Below, piece by piece: positions 1-4,945 of a DNA stretch of 5,140 nt (position 1 is the stretch's first letter; each line of letters opens with the position of its first letter). Below the pieces are notes generated by a model, which saw only the letters and a list, made by a program, of their open reading frames with translations, searched no databases and was not told the origin of the DNA. The translations under genes were made by a program, and so were the position numbers. The stretch covers positions 1 through 5,140 of the forward strand of contig JALNXI010000164.1 in the NCBI GenBank assembly GCA_023230425.1, written 5' to 3'. This stretch comes from Methanoculleus sp. (GTDB taxonomy: Archaea > Halobacteriota > Methanomicrobia > Methanomicrobiales > Methanoculleaceae).

Positions 1-1347
1 CGCACCGACCGCGTTTCCCGCGGCAACCCCCCACCAGATACCGGAGAGGCCGAACCCGAGTTCGATCGCGAAGACCCAGACGAACAGGGTCGAGAGGACG
101 ACAGTCTGCAGGATCGTGATCGTGAGAGATCGTGCACCGAGTCCGGTCCCCTGGAAGAACGACGATGAGAAGAGACCGAACCCGATCATCGGGTAGACGA
201 AGCTCATGACCCGGAGGTAAGCCGTCAGTTCCGGGGCGATCCCTGCTGCGTCGCCCGACGCCGTGAAGATTGCAGCAATCTGGGGGGCGAAGACGTACGT
301 GGCTGCAGCGAGCCCGAGACCGATGCCAAGCCCGAGCCTGACGGCGAAGAGGAGGGCGGACTCCATCTTGGCATACGCCCGGGCCCCGTAGGTGGCACCG
401 GTGACCGCGACCACTGCCGTCGATATGGCGAGGATCGGGGTTAAGCCGATGCTCACGACCCGCCATCCGACCGAGTAGATAGCGACGCCGTCGGTGCTCG
501 ATATCAGTATGATGATGCCGTTTAAGACCAGGGTCATCAGTGCGAGTGCCAGCTGTTCGGCTGCGGCAGGGAGGCCGACCTGCAGGACGTCCCGCATGAC
601 CGCCCGGTCGGGGGTGAATTCCCGGAGGCGGAGGGAGACGTAGGTGTCCCTCTTCACGAAGAGCCAGTAGACCATCGGGACGGCGGCGATGACCTCAGCG
701 ATGATGGTCGCCCAGGCCGCGCCGGCGATTCCCATATGGAGCGTGTAGATCAGGATCGGGTCAAGGATGATGTTTGCCACCGCTCCTGCCGCCATGGCGT
801 ACATGGTCCGCTTTGCGTCTCCTTCCCCGTGCATGAGCGCGTAGGCGACCTCACCAAAGAGGAGGGCGAACGTCCCCAGAAAGAGGATCCGGGCATACTC
901 GGTGGCGAGGCCGGCGGCATCGCCTGCCCCCATGAGGACGAATATGTCCCCGGCGAAGAGGGAGAGCGGGATGGTGACGGCAACGGCAAGGATGGTCATC
1001 AGGAGGATGGTGTGCATGGCGACGCTGCTCGCGCCGTCCCTGTCGCGGGCACCGATCATCCGCGAGAGCGCCGCTTCCCCCCCGGTCCCGAGGCCGCTGG
1101 CTAACCCGATGGTTATGATGAAGAGCGGGAATGAAAACCCGACAGCAGCAAGAGCATCGGCACCGAGACCCGAGACCCAGAATGCGTCGACGACGTTATA
1201 GAGGGTCATGAGGGTCATCGCGACCATCATAGGCAGGGATAGCCTGAGGATCGCGGTCTTCGGATCGGCGAGGAGTATCTTTGTTCCTTCTGTATCTTTC
1301 TGGTTACTATATGAGGGTGTGTCGTCTTCCGAGTCACTTGTTGGCAT
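1..1347 (-). CDS. MATE-family multidrug/cation antiporter (3' end outside window)
   Basis: This is an integral membrane antiporter of the MATE (NorM/DinF-like) family, which expels drugs or metabolites in exchange for Na+ or H+; the substrate here cannot be told. I translated 449 codons by hand and the frame is open to the window edge. A hydrophilic acidic tail (residues 1-30) is followed by the first helix, with LSLPMMVAM at 36-44 and YNVVDAFWVSGLG at 50-62, a typical family opening. The hallmark NIILDPILI lies at 192-200. The second half starts near 250 with VGLPAAAEQLALA, repeating the pseudo-symmetric helix-1 pattern. The last visible stretch (GIWWGVAAGNAVG) is the usual final-helix motif, so probably only a few tens of residues are missing. 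ATG at 1347 is the first in-frame ATG and has a partial Shine-Dalgarno match (AGGCGAT, 1352-1358). The gene stands alone downstream of a palindromic promoter. Family assignment is firm; function is inferred. Confidence 0.9.
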   Translation of the reverse strand, partial: MPTSDSEDDTPSYSNQKDTEGTKILLADPKTAILRLSLPMMVAMTLMTLYNVVDAFWVSGLGADALAAVGFSFPLFIITIGLASGLGTGGEAALSRMIGARDRDGASSVAMHTILLMTILAVAVTIPLSLFAGDIFVLMGAGDAAGLATEYARILFLGTFALLFGEVAYALMHGEGDAKRTMYAMAAGAVANIILDPILIYTLHMGIAGAAWATIIAEVIAAVPMVYWLFVKRDTYVSLRLREFTPDRAVMRDVLQVGLPAAAEQLALALMTLVLNGIIILISSTDGVAIYSVGWRVVSIGLTPILAISTAVVAVTGATYGARAYAKMESALLFAVRLGLGIGLGLAAATYVFAPQIAAIFTASGDAAGIAPELTAYLRVMSFVYPMIGFGLFSSSFFQGTGLGARSLTITILQTVVLSTLFVWVFAIELGFGLSGIWWGVAAGNAVGA

Positions 1348-1501
1348 ACATATCGCCTGCTGGCGTGCCCACGCCGCGGGCCCCCGATAAAATCGGGGCG
1401 GATTTTGCGGGCGGGTGGGACGTCGTGCCTATCTGAGGATGCTGATTGTCGAATATACCCGGGATATGCGGACGGACTGAAAACGGCCTGTTAATGGCCA
1501 T
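1334..1501 (-). CDS. Doubtful 55-aa ORF upstream of and overlapping the MATE start
   Basis: An open frame runs from ATG at 1501 to TGA at 1334-1336. It ends 14 bases inside the MATE gene in another frame. GGGAG (1509-1513) lies 7 bases before the ATG, and a TATA-like CTTATATT (1534-1541) is centred 36 bases upstream, matching the spacing of the real genes in this window. The product would be rich in Pro, Ser and Gly, with no membrane segment, signal or known motif. It could be a leader peptide whose translation affects MATE expression, or simply chance. The expression signals are the only support. Confidence 0.2.
   Translation of the reverse strand: MAINRPFSVRPHIPGIFDNQHPQIGTTSHPPAKSAPILSGARGVGTPAGDMYANK
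1382..1398. repeat. Perfect palindrome over the MATE TATA box
   Basis: Arms CCCCGAT (1382-1388) and ATCGGGG (1392-1398) are exact reverse complements separated by AAA. The AT-rich middle is the probable TATA element. This position suits a repressor site that would block TBP/TFB binding, but a fortuitous or hairpin-forming dyad is also possible. Confidence 0.6.
1386..1393 (-). promoter_or_regulatory. Putative TATA box of the MATE gene
   Basis: The minus strand reads ATTTTATC, a fair match to the archaeal TATA consensus (TTTATATA-like), in otherwise GC-rich sequence. Its centre lies about 42 bases upstream of the ATG at 1347. A start site about 25 bases downstream would leave a leader of roughly 18-20 bases that includes the partial Shine-Dalgarno AGGCGAT. 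The box sits at the centre of a perfect palindrome (1382-1398). Confidence 0.45.
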
Positions 1502-1533
1502 TCCTATTCTCCCATTTCCGGGAGGTATACGAC

Positions 1534-1541
1534 AATATAAG
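1534..1541 (-). promoter_or_regulatory. Second TATA-like element upstream of MATE
   Basis: The minus strand reads CTTATATT, close to the archaeal TATA consensus. The predicted start site, about 25 bases downstream (near 1512), would give either a transcript for the 55-aa ORF with a short leader or a roughly 165-base leader for the MATE gene. It is a motif match only. Confidence 0.35.
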
Positions 1542-1665
1542 ACAGATGTGGGCGCGGATTGTAGTTATAGTTTCGTCTCGCGAGGGGGGAAGGCGGCATG
1601 CCTGCCCACGGTGGGGGCGAGCGGTGTGGTGCCACCTTTCCCGATCAGGCCAAAAGTGCGATGAA

Positions 1666-1956
1666 TCAGCGGGCAGGCAACCCCGCGACCGTCGATGCCC
1701 CGCGTTTCTTCACGGCACGGTCGTACATGAGCCAGTTCTCCTCCCATTCCGGGTTCCGGTCGCGGAGGTGCTCAAGCACCTGCCGCCGGATCTCGCCGGA
1801 GGGCATCCCGTCGTAGGCGACCCGTTCGATGGCCTCCCCGATCGCCCGTGCCTCTTCCGGCGGCGCACCCGCCTTCATCGCGCTCACGATCACTTTTTCC
1901 CGCACGAACGGTTCTCTCCTGCCGTCGAGTTTGAGAATATCGACCAATTCACACAT
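1666..1956 (-). CDS. Stand-alone ATP-cone domain protein
   Basis: This 96-aa protein consists almost entirely of an ATP-cone, the nucleotide-binding regulatory domain best known from the N-terminus of class I and III ribonucleotide reductases and from the repressor NrdR. The family pattern is visible: basic/hydrophobic lead-in and DGRREPFVREKV (11-22), SAMKAGAPPEEARAI (25-39), and a later helix with PSGEIRRQVLEHL (52-64). A charged tail (NPEWEENWLMYDRAV, 68-82) resembles the end of domains of this type. There is no zinc ribbon as in NrdR and no attached catalytic domain. ATG at 1956 is chosen because the conserved domain starts within ten residues and a TATA box lies about 36 bases upstream; a longer frame to 2076 would overlap the upstream gene's 3' end and adds non-family sequence. 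GGGAG directly abuts the ATG, too close for a normal Shine-Dalgarno. Its partner and role are unknown; sensing (d)ATP is inferred from the family. Confidence 0.8.
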   Translation of the reverse strand: MCELVDILKLDGRREPFVREKVIVSAMKAGAPPEEARAIGEAIERVAYDGMPSGEIRRQVLEHLRDRNPEWEENWLMYDRAVKKRGASTVAGLPAR

Positions 1957-1958
1957 CT

Positions 1959-1987
1959 CCCGGGTTGAGGCACCAGACTCACCCGGG
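1959..1987. repeat. Imperfect dyad between TATA box and start of the ATP-cone gene
   Basis: Outer arms CCCGGGT (1959-1965) and ACCCGGG (1981-1987) are exact reverse complements. Skipping one T at 1966, pairing continues through GAG (1967-1969) with CTC (1978-1980), giving 10 base pairs, one bulge and an 8-base loop. One half lies between the TATA box and the predicted start site and the other half straddles that site, which fits a DNA operator. An RNA starting at about 1967 would not contain the full hairpin. Confidence 0.6.
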
Positions 1988-1995
1988 AATATTAA
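1988..1995 (-). promoter_or_regulatory. Putative TATA box of the ATP-cone gene
   Basis: The minus strand reads TTAATATT, AT-rich in a GC-rich context, centred about 36 bases upstream of the ATG at 1956. The implied start site near 1967 leaves a leader of about 11 bases. It lies within the 97-base gap after the reductase gene, so the ATP-cone gene can be transcribed independently. Confidence 0.5.
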
Positions 1996-2053
1996 TGCTT
2001 CCGGTTCCTGCAGCCTCGTTGTGTTTGTGCAACCTCCCGCAGATCGGCACCCG

Positions 2054-3136
2054 TCAGGGTTTCCGCAGACCGCCAAAGACGATTATGTTCCGGATACCGT
2101 GGTTCCCGAGCAAGCCCATCACCCGCTCGAGCAGGAAGTCTGAGCCGAGGAACCGGTCGGCCATCCTCTTCGTTCTCGCGGCGGCGAGAAGTTCCCTGCC
2201 CAGCGCAGAGCGCCACTCACGCTCGTACGTCTTGAGGGGCTCGCCGTGCAGCAGGTGGCCCACCGCTGCAAGCCCGGCAATCCTCCCGCAGATCATCGCG
2301 GTCGCAATCCCCCCTCCGTTGGAGGCGACGACGTGACCCGCGGCATCCCCGACAGCGAGGACGTTCTCCCTGACGGTCTCCGGGATGGGGCCGGAGACAG
2401 GAACGAACCCTGCCTGGATGTCCCGGGCGGCAAGCCCCCTCTCTGCGAGGAACGCCCGGAGGAGGACGCGAACCGGTGTCGCCGCCTTCTGCACACCGAG
2501 CCCGACGTTTGCGCACCCCTGCTTTGGGAATACCCACGCATACCCTCCGGGGGCAATACGGTTTCCGAAGAAGAGCCTGATGCGGTCGCCGAACTCCCCC
2601 TCTACCCGGCAGGAGATGGCCGGGGCGAGCACGGCGCTCTGCTCCATCCCGGCGAAGCGGCAGACCCGCGAGAGCGGGCCGTCTGCGGCGACCACGACTC
2701 GGGCATTGACTTCGCCCCTGCTCGTGATGACCCGGCGGCCTTCCCGGCCGATGAATTTTGTATCCGCCGAGAGCACGGCACCCGCACAGACGGCTGCATC
2801 CGCGAGGTACCGGTCGAACGCGTCCCGGTTGACGGTGTAACCCGAGAGATCGAACTCGTACTCCCGGCCCTTCGGGGAGGTGACGATAAAGCCCCGGATC
2901 ACCCGCTGGATAAGCCCGGGGTCGATGGAGAAGAGTTCGGCGATGCCGGGGGCGTTCGGGAGCGCTTCCGCGAGCACCGCCGGAGCGGCGTTGAACTCTC
3001 CGCAGCAGACGGGAACGCCAATCTCCTTCTTTTTGTCGATCAGGAGGACGTCGAGCCCCTTCTCTGCCGCATACCGTGCGGCAGTGCTGCCGGCAGGGCC
3101 AGCACCGACGACGATAACGTCACACCGATCTAGCAT
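2054..3136 (-). CDS. Geranylgeranyl-reductase-family FAD-dependent oxidoreductase
   Basis: This 360-aa flavoprotein belongs to the geranylgeranyl reductase family (p-hydroxybenzoate hydroxylase fold). Archaeal members saturate the isoprenoid chains of ether lipids or related prenyl compounds. Visible motifs in order: dinucleotide-binding GAGPAG (11-16) with ribose-binding acidic residue D34; PVCCGEF (42-48), the archaeal family's Cys-Gly-Glu loop; the DG motif VVAADGPLSRV (148-158); substrate-pocket GGYAWVFPK (197-205) followed by NVGLG (210-214); and the FAD-phosphate motif VGDAAGHV (262-269) with NGGGI (273-277). There is no membrane segment; a cytoplasmic, membrane-associated enzyme is expected. 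It is shorter than typical digeranylgeranylglycerophospholipid reductases (about 390-410 aa from memory), so it may be a paralogue with another prenyl substrate. ATG at 3136 starts just before the FAD motif and follows a TATA box by about 29 bases, implying a near-leaderless mRNA. Family assignment is strong; substrate is uncertain. Confidence 0.88.
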   Translation of the reverse strand: MLDRCDVIVVGAGPAGSTAARYAAEKGLDVLLIDKKKEIGVPVCCGEFNAAPAVLAEALPNAPGIAELFSIDPGLIQRVIRGFIVTSPKGREYEFDLSGYTVNRDAFDRYLADAAVCAGAVLSADTKFIGREGRRVITSRGEVNARVVVAADGPLSRVCRFAGMEQSAVLAPAISCRVEGEFGDRIRLFFGNRIAPGGYAWVFPKQGCANVGLGVQKAATPVRVLLRAFLAERGLAARDIQAGFVPVSGPIPETVRENVLAVGDAAGHVVASNGGGIATAMICGRIAGLAAVGHLLHGEPLKTYEREWRSALGRELLAAARTKRMADRFLGSDFLLERVMGLLGNHGIRNIIVFGGLRKP

Positions 3137-3160
3137 CAGTGTCTGGATGGGAGGGGCAGG

Positions 3161-3170
3161 GTATAAAAAA
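3161..3170 (-). promoter_or_regulatory. Putative TATA box of the reductase gene
   Basis: The minus strand reads TTTTTTATAC within the 58-base gap between the DUF3006 gene and the reductase. TTTTATAC is centred about 29 bases before the ATG at 3136, so the mRNA should start within a few bases of the start codon. No Shine-Dalgarno lies next to the ATG, consistent with leaderless initiation. Confidence 0.55.
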
Positions 3171-3171
3171 G
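3165..3171 (-). terminator. Possible T-tract terminator of the hydrolase/DUF3006 operon
   Basis: On the minus strand CTTTTTT lies 24-30 bases beyond the DUF3006 stop codon. Archaeal RNA polymerase often stops at such T-tracts in the non-template strand without needing a hairpin, and none is obvious here. The same bases form the 5' part of the downstream TATA element, so the assignment is tentative. Confidence 0.35.
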
Positions 3172-3194
3172 TGGGGTGGCGACGGCAGGGAGGG

Positions 3195-3434
3195 CTACTC
3201 CTTCCCTCGTCCCCGCAGCCGCTCGATCCTCTCCGCCACCCGCCTTCTTGCCTCCGCCGTCGCCGCGACGTCCCGGTGGATCGCGATCTCCAGGATATCA
3301 CCCTCCCGGGCGCCTTCGGGGAGGAGAGCGAGAGGGAGCGTGAAGCGGACCGATTCGTCCTCGCGGAGGAGGAGGACGGCAAGATGCTCCTCGACACGGT
3401 CGAGGCTGGCCTGGAAGGTTGACTTGTCCTGCAT
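3195..3434 (-). CDS. DUF3006 domain protein, partner of the upstream hydrolase
   Basis: This 79-aa soluble protein matches the small DUF3006 family. A short beta-rich N-terminal part (SLDRVEEHLAVLLLREDE, 10-27) is followed by the family signature FTLPLALLPEGAREGDILEI (31-50). A highly charged arginine-rich helix (53-77) ends the protein. The family function is unknown to me. From memory, such genes often sit beside ComEC-like metallo-beta-lactamase genes in Firmicutes and archaea, as here. Two starts compete: GTG at 3440, overlapping the hydrolase stop as GTGA, and ATG at 3434. GGAG (3443-3446) lies only 2 bases from the GTG but 8 from the ATG, so the ATG is preferred and leaves a 2-base gap to the previous stop. 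Translational coupling is likely either way. It has no signal peptide, so it is presumably cytoplasmic although its partner is exported. Confidence 0.82.
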   Translation of the reverse strand: MQDKSTFQASLDRVEEHLAVLLLREDESVRFTLPLALLPEGAREGDILEIAIHRDVAATAEARRRVAERIERLRGRGKE

Positions 3435-3436
3435 CG

Positions 3437-4702
3437 TCACCGCTCCAGGGTGCTGACGGCCGTGCCGTCCGGGTCGGCGAGCGTGGCAAGGTCGCCGTCG
3501 TTGTTCCAGACCGGGGCTCCCCGGCCCCAGTAGAGGTCGGTCGGGGTGTCGTTGCCCACGCCGGAGTGTACGGTGACGTCGGCGCCCGGATCAAGGGTGA
3601 AGACCGGGAAGGTGTAGGTATTCCGTGTCCCCTCGTCGGTGACGGTCCAGCCGGTGAGGTTGACTGCTGCCGCATCCGCATTCGTGATGGTGATCTCCTC
3701 CTCCTGGAGGTCAAGGGCAGTGATAGAGATACCGGAGGAGGGAACGGTCGTGGCCGGGACAGTTGTCAGGGTTGTTGCCGGTGTCGTGGCCCGGATCGTC
3801 ACGGTGGCGGCAGGGGGGGCTCCGCCGGTCGTAACGGCAAGCGCCTGGCCGTCGGTAGCGACTATGACAGTCCCGTCACGGTCGGTCCGGTAGATGCGCG
3901 AGCCGGCGGCCTCGAGGCGTTCGAGCGCCTCCTCGTGGGGGTGGCCGTAGTCGTTCCCCTCGCCGACGAAGATGACGCTGATTGCAGGGCTGACCGCGGC
4001 CAGGAATTCGGCCGAGGATGCGTACCGGCTCGCGTGGTGGCCGACCTTCAGGACGTCGGCGTCGAGGTCGAGCCCGGCCTCTGCCATACTCTCCTCTGCC
4101 GGATTCCCGGCATCGCCCATGAAGAGGTAGGAGATGCCCCCGTAGGTCACCTTCAGGACGACTGAGTCCTCGTTTATGTCACCAAGCGGCTGCGCGGCCG
4201 GGTTTAAGACCAGTATATCAAGGGCGGGATCGAGGGCAATCGTCTGCCCGCGCTCCGCCACCGTATACGGTATCCCCCGCTCCTCGACCAGGGCAAGCAG
4301 GTTTTCGTAGGTCGCCGTGGGGTGAGCCTGCCCGGCATCGACGAACTGGCCGACCGGGAAGGCAGAGACGATATCGGCAAGCCCGCCGATATGATCGGAG
4401 TGCGCATGGGTTGCCACCACCACGTCGAGTCTTTCGACGTTGTGCTCCTCGAGGTACGCGATGACACGCTCCCCCATCCCGCGCTCGCCGGCGTCGATGA
4501 ACATGGTCTTATCGCGGAAGAGAAGGAGGACCGAGTCGCCCTGCCCGACATCTATGAAGTGGACGACGAGGTCCCCGGAGAGCCCGGAGACGATCTCCGG
4601 CTGCTGCCCGCCGGGAGCGGAGCAGCCTGCGGTGATGAGACAGGCGATGGTGCAGGCACAGAGTACGAGGAAGATCAGGTATCTTGTAGGTGTGGACGAC
4701 AT
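3437..4702 (-). CDS. Exported lipid-anchored ComEC-type MBL hydrolase with lamin-tail domain
   Basis: This 421-aa protein is predicted to be a cell-surface metallohydrolase. Its N-terminus carries a signal peptide with hydrophobic core (8-25) and lipobox ITAG-C27, pointing to lipoprotein anchoring. A ComEC/Rec2-like metallo-beta-lactamase domain spans about 44-292: FIDVGQGDS (49-57), FIDAG (68-72), metal motif THAHSDHIGG (98-107; H99, H101, D103, H104), GDAG with D197, and GHHAS (221-225). All metal ligands appear intact. The hydrophobic ComEC channel is absent, so this is a free-standing enzyme; phosphodiester or nucleic-acid hydrolysis is inferred from the family. A Thr/Pro linker (about 298-322) leads to a lamin-tail domain (about 324-421; LTGWTVTDEG, TLDPGADVTV, VWNNDGDLATLADPDG). 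ATG at 4702 is chosen over GTG at 4729 because the TATA box (4733-4741) implies a start site near 4712, inside the longer version. The DUF3006 gene follows 2 bases after the stop. Confidence 0.88.
   Translation of the reverse strand: MSSTPTRYLIFLVLCACTIACLITAGCSAPGGQQPEIVSGLSGDLVVHFIDVGQGDSVLLLFRDKTMFIDAGERGMGERVIAYLEEHNVERLDVVVATHAHSDHIGGLADIVSAFPVGQFVDAGQAHPTATYENLLALVEERGIPYTVAERGQTIALDPALDILVLNPAAQPLGDINEDSVVLKVTYGGISYLFMGDAGNPAEESMAEAGLDLDADVLKVGHHASRYASSAEFLAAVSPAISVIFVGEGNDYGHPHEEALERLEAAGSRIYRTDRDGTVIVATDGQALAVTTGGAPPAATVTIRATTPATTLTTVPATTVPSSGISITALDLQEEEITITNADAAAVNLTGWTVTDEGTRNTYTFPVFTLDPGADVTVHSGVGNDTPTDLYWGRGAPVWNNDGDLATLADPDGTAVSTLER
3443..3446 (-). promoter_or_regulatory. Shine-Dalgarno site deciding the DUF3006 start
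   Basis: GGAG on the minus strand lies inside the last codons of the hydrolase gene. Its 8-base distance to the ATG at 3434 is optimal, while the 2-base distance to the alternative GTG at 3440 is too short. Confidence 0.6.
3734..3805 (-). repeat. Thr/Pro-rich linker coding repeat
   Basis: Codons 300-323 of the hydrolase encode a low-complexity linker with PATT twice and TTVP twice in 24 residues. It separates the catalytic and lamin-tail domains. On an archaeal surface protein such linkers are often glycosylated or act as wall-spanning spacers, but that is inference. Confidence 0.6.
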
Positions 4703-4732
4703 GCTGCTGCTTCTACAGGTATCAGGCACCTG

Positions 4733-4741
4733 GATATAAAT
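4733..4741 (-). promoter_or_regulatory. TATA box of the hydrolase/DUF3006 operon
   Basis: The minus strand reads ATTTATATC, one of the best archaeal TATA matches in the window. Its centre is about 35 bases upstream of the ATG at 4702, predicting a leader of about 10 bases. No Shine-Dalgarno precedes that ATG, in keeping with short-leader initiation. Confidence 0.65.
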
Positions 4742-4774
4742 GCGCTGAGGTCAGGTGGGCAAGTTCACCGCGAG

Positions 4775-4809
4775 CAATATCTTCCGGAGCGCCGGGACCC
4801 GAGATATTG
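4775..4809. repeat. Inverted repeat CAATATC / GATATTG in the divergent region
   Basis: CAATATC (4775-4781) and GATATTG (4803-4809) are exact reverse complements with 21 bases between them, so arm centres are 28 bases apart. They lie upstream of the hydrolase TATA box and are interleaved with a second inverted repeat. A two-site operator for a dimeric regulator is possible. Confidence 0.5.
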
Positions 4810-4829
4810 AGGGATCGTGCCGGTCCCGG
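4792..4829. repeat. Inverted repeat CCGGGACC / GGTCCCGG in the divergent region
   Basis: CCGGGACC (4792-4799) and GGTCCCGG (4822-4829) are exact reverse complements with a 22-base spacer. A further TCCCGG copy follows at about 4832-4837. The right arm of the CAATATC repeat lies inside the spacer. Its role is unknown; it may bind a regulator of one or both divergent genes. Confidence 0.5.
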
Positions 4830-4910
4830 AGTCCCGGTACGCGGTAAAGCGTCGGTGGAGGGGGAGAGCGCCCGGTGGAAGGAACGCACAGGCACAGGAA
4901 TGGAAAGGGT

Positions 4911-4917
4911 GATATGC
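4911..4917 (+). promoter_or_regulatory. Weak TATA-like element of the regulator gene
   Basis: GATATGC is centred about 32 bases upstream of the ATG at 4946, the spacing seen for the other promoters, and the purine-rich GGAAAGG just upstream could serve as a BRE. The match to the TATA consensus is poor, so this is tentative. Confidence 0.25.
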
Positions 4918-4929
4918 GTCGACCGGCAC

Positions 4930-4945
4930 CTCTTAATCGTAAGAG
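4930..4945. repeat. Palindrome abutting the regulator start codon
   Basis: CTCTTA (4930-4935) and TAAGAG (4940-4945) are exact reverse complements around ATCG, and the ATG follows at once. A short leader would place this dyad at or just after the transcription start, where an autorepressor could bind. As RNA it could form a 6-bp hairpin covering the start region. Confidence 0.55.

Larger units (their letters stand above)
1348..1665. other. 318-base intergenic region between MATE and ATP-cone genes
   Basis: No convincing protein gene or RNA gene is seen here. The stretch holds two minus-strand TATA-like elements (1386-1393 and 1534-1541), a perfect 7-bp palindrome around the nearer one, a short minus-strand ORF (1334-1501), and small GC-rich dyads such as CCCAC-G-GTGGG near 1603-1613. 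The 3' side next to 1666 contains only a weak T-run (TTTT on the minus strand, near 1652-1655) that might serve to end the ATP-cone transcript. A plus-strand open frame starting with TTG at 1446 lacks a ribosome-binding site and any recognisable motif. Confidence 0.6.

Noticed and set aside
736..1201. Plus-strand frames opposite the MATE gene
   Set aside because: They are antisense to well-supported MATE coding sequence and carry no motifs.
1499..1660. Possible structured RNA or tRNA in the intergenic region
   Set aside because: Only short isolated dyads (GGCC/GGCC, CCCAC/GTGGG) were found. No cloverleaf, CCA-type acceptor or known riboswitch core could be assembled by eye.
1446..1664. 72-codon plus-strand frame starting with TTG
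   Set aside because: It has no ribosome-binding site or promoter and no recognisable motif. It ends just where the ATP-cone gene begins and looks like chance.
1546..1968. 140-codon plus-strand open frame across the ATP-cone gene
   Set aside because: It is mostly antisense to the ATP-cone gene, with no ribosome-binding site or recognisable motif.
1957..2076. N-terminal extension of the ATP-cone protein to 2076
   Set aside because: It would overlap the end of the reductase gene, adds non-family residues, and the TATA box at 1988-1995 would fall inside the coding region.
2246..3133. 295-codon open frame on the plus strand
   Set aside because: It is the exact antisense of the reductase gene, whose motifs are unmistakable. 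The product has no domain-like pattern and is a high-GC antisense shadow.
3419..4165. 248-codon plus-strand open frame opposite the hydrolase
   Set aside because: It is antisense to the MBL/lamin-tail coding sequence. Its Gly/Arg/Val-rich composition mirrors GC-rich antisense codons and no family is recognisable.
4703..4729. GTG start at 4729 adding nine residues to the hydrolase
   Set aside because: The predicted transcription start from the TATA box at 4733-4741 lies near 4712, downstream of this GTG, and the signal peptide is complete without the extension.
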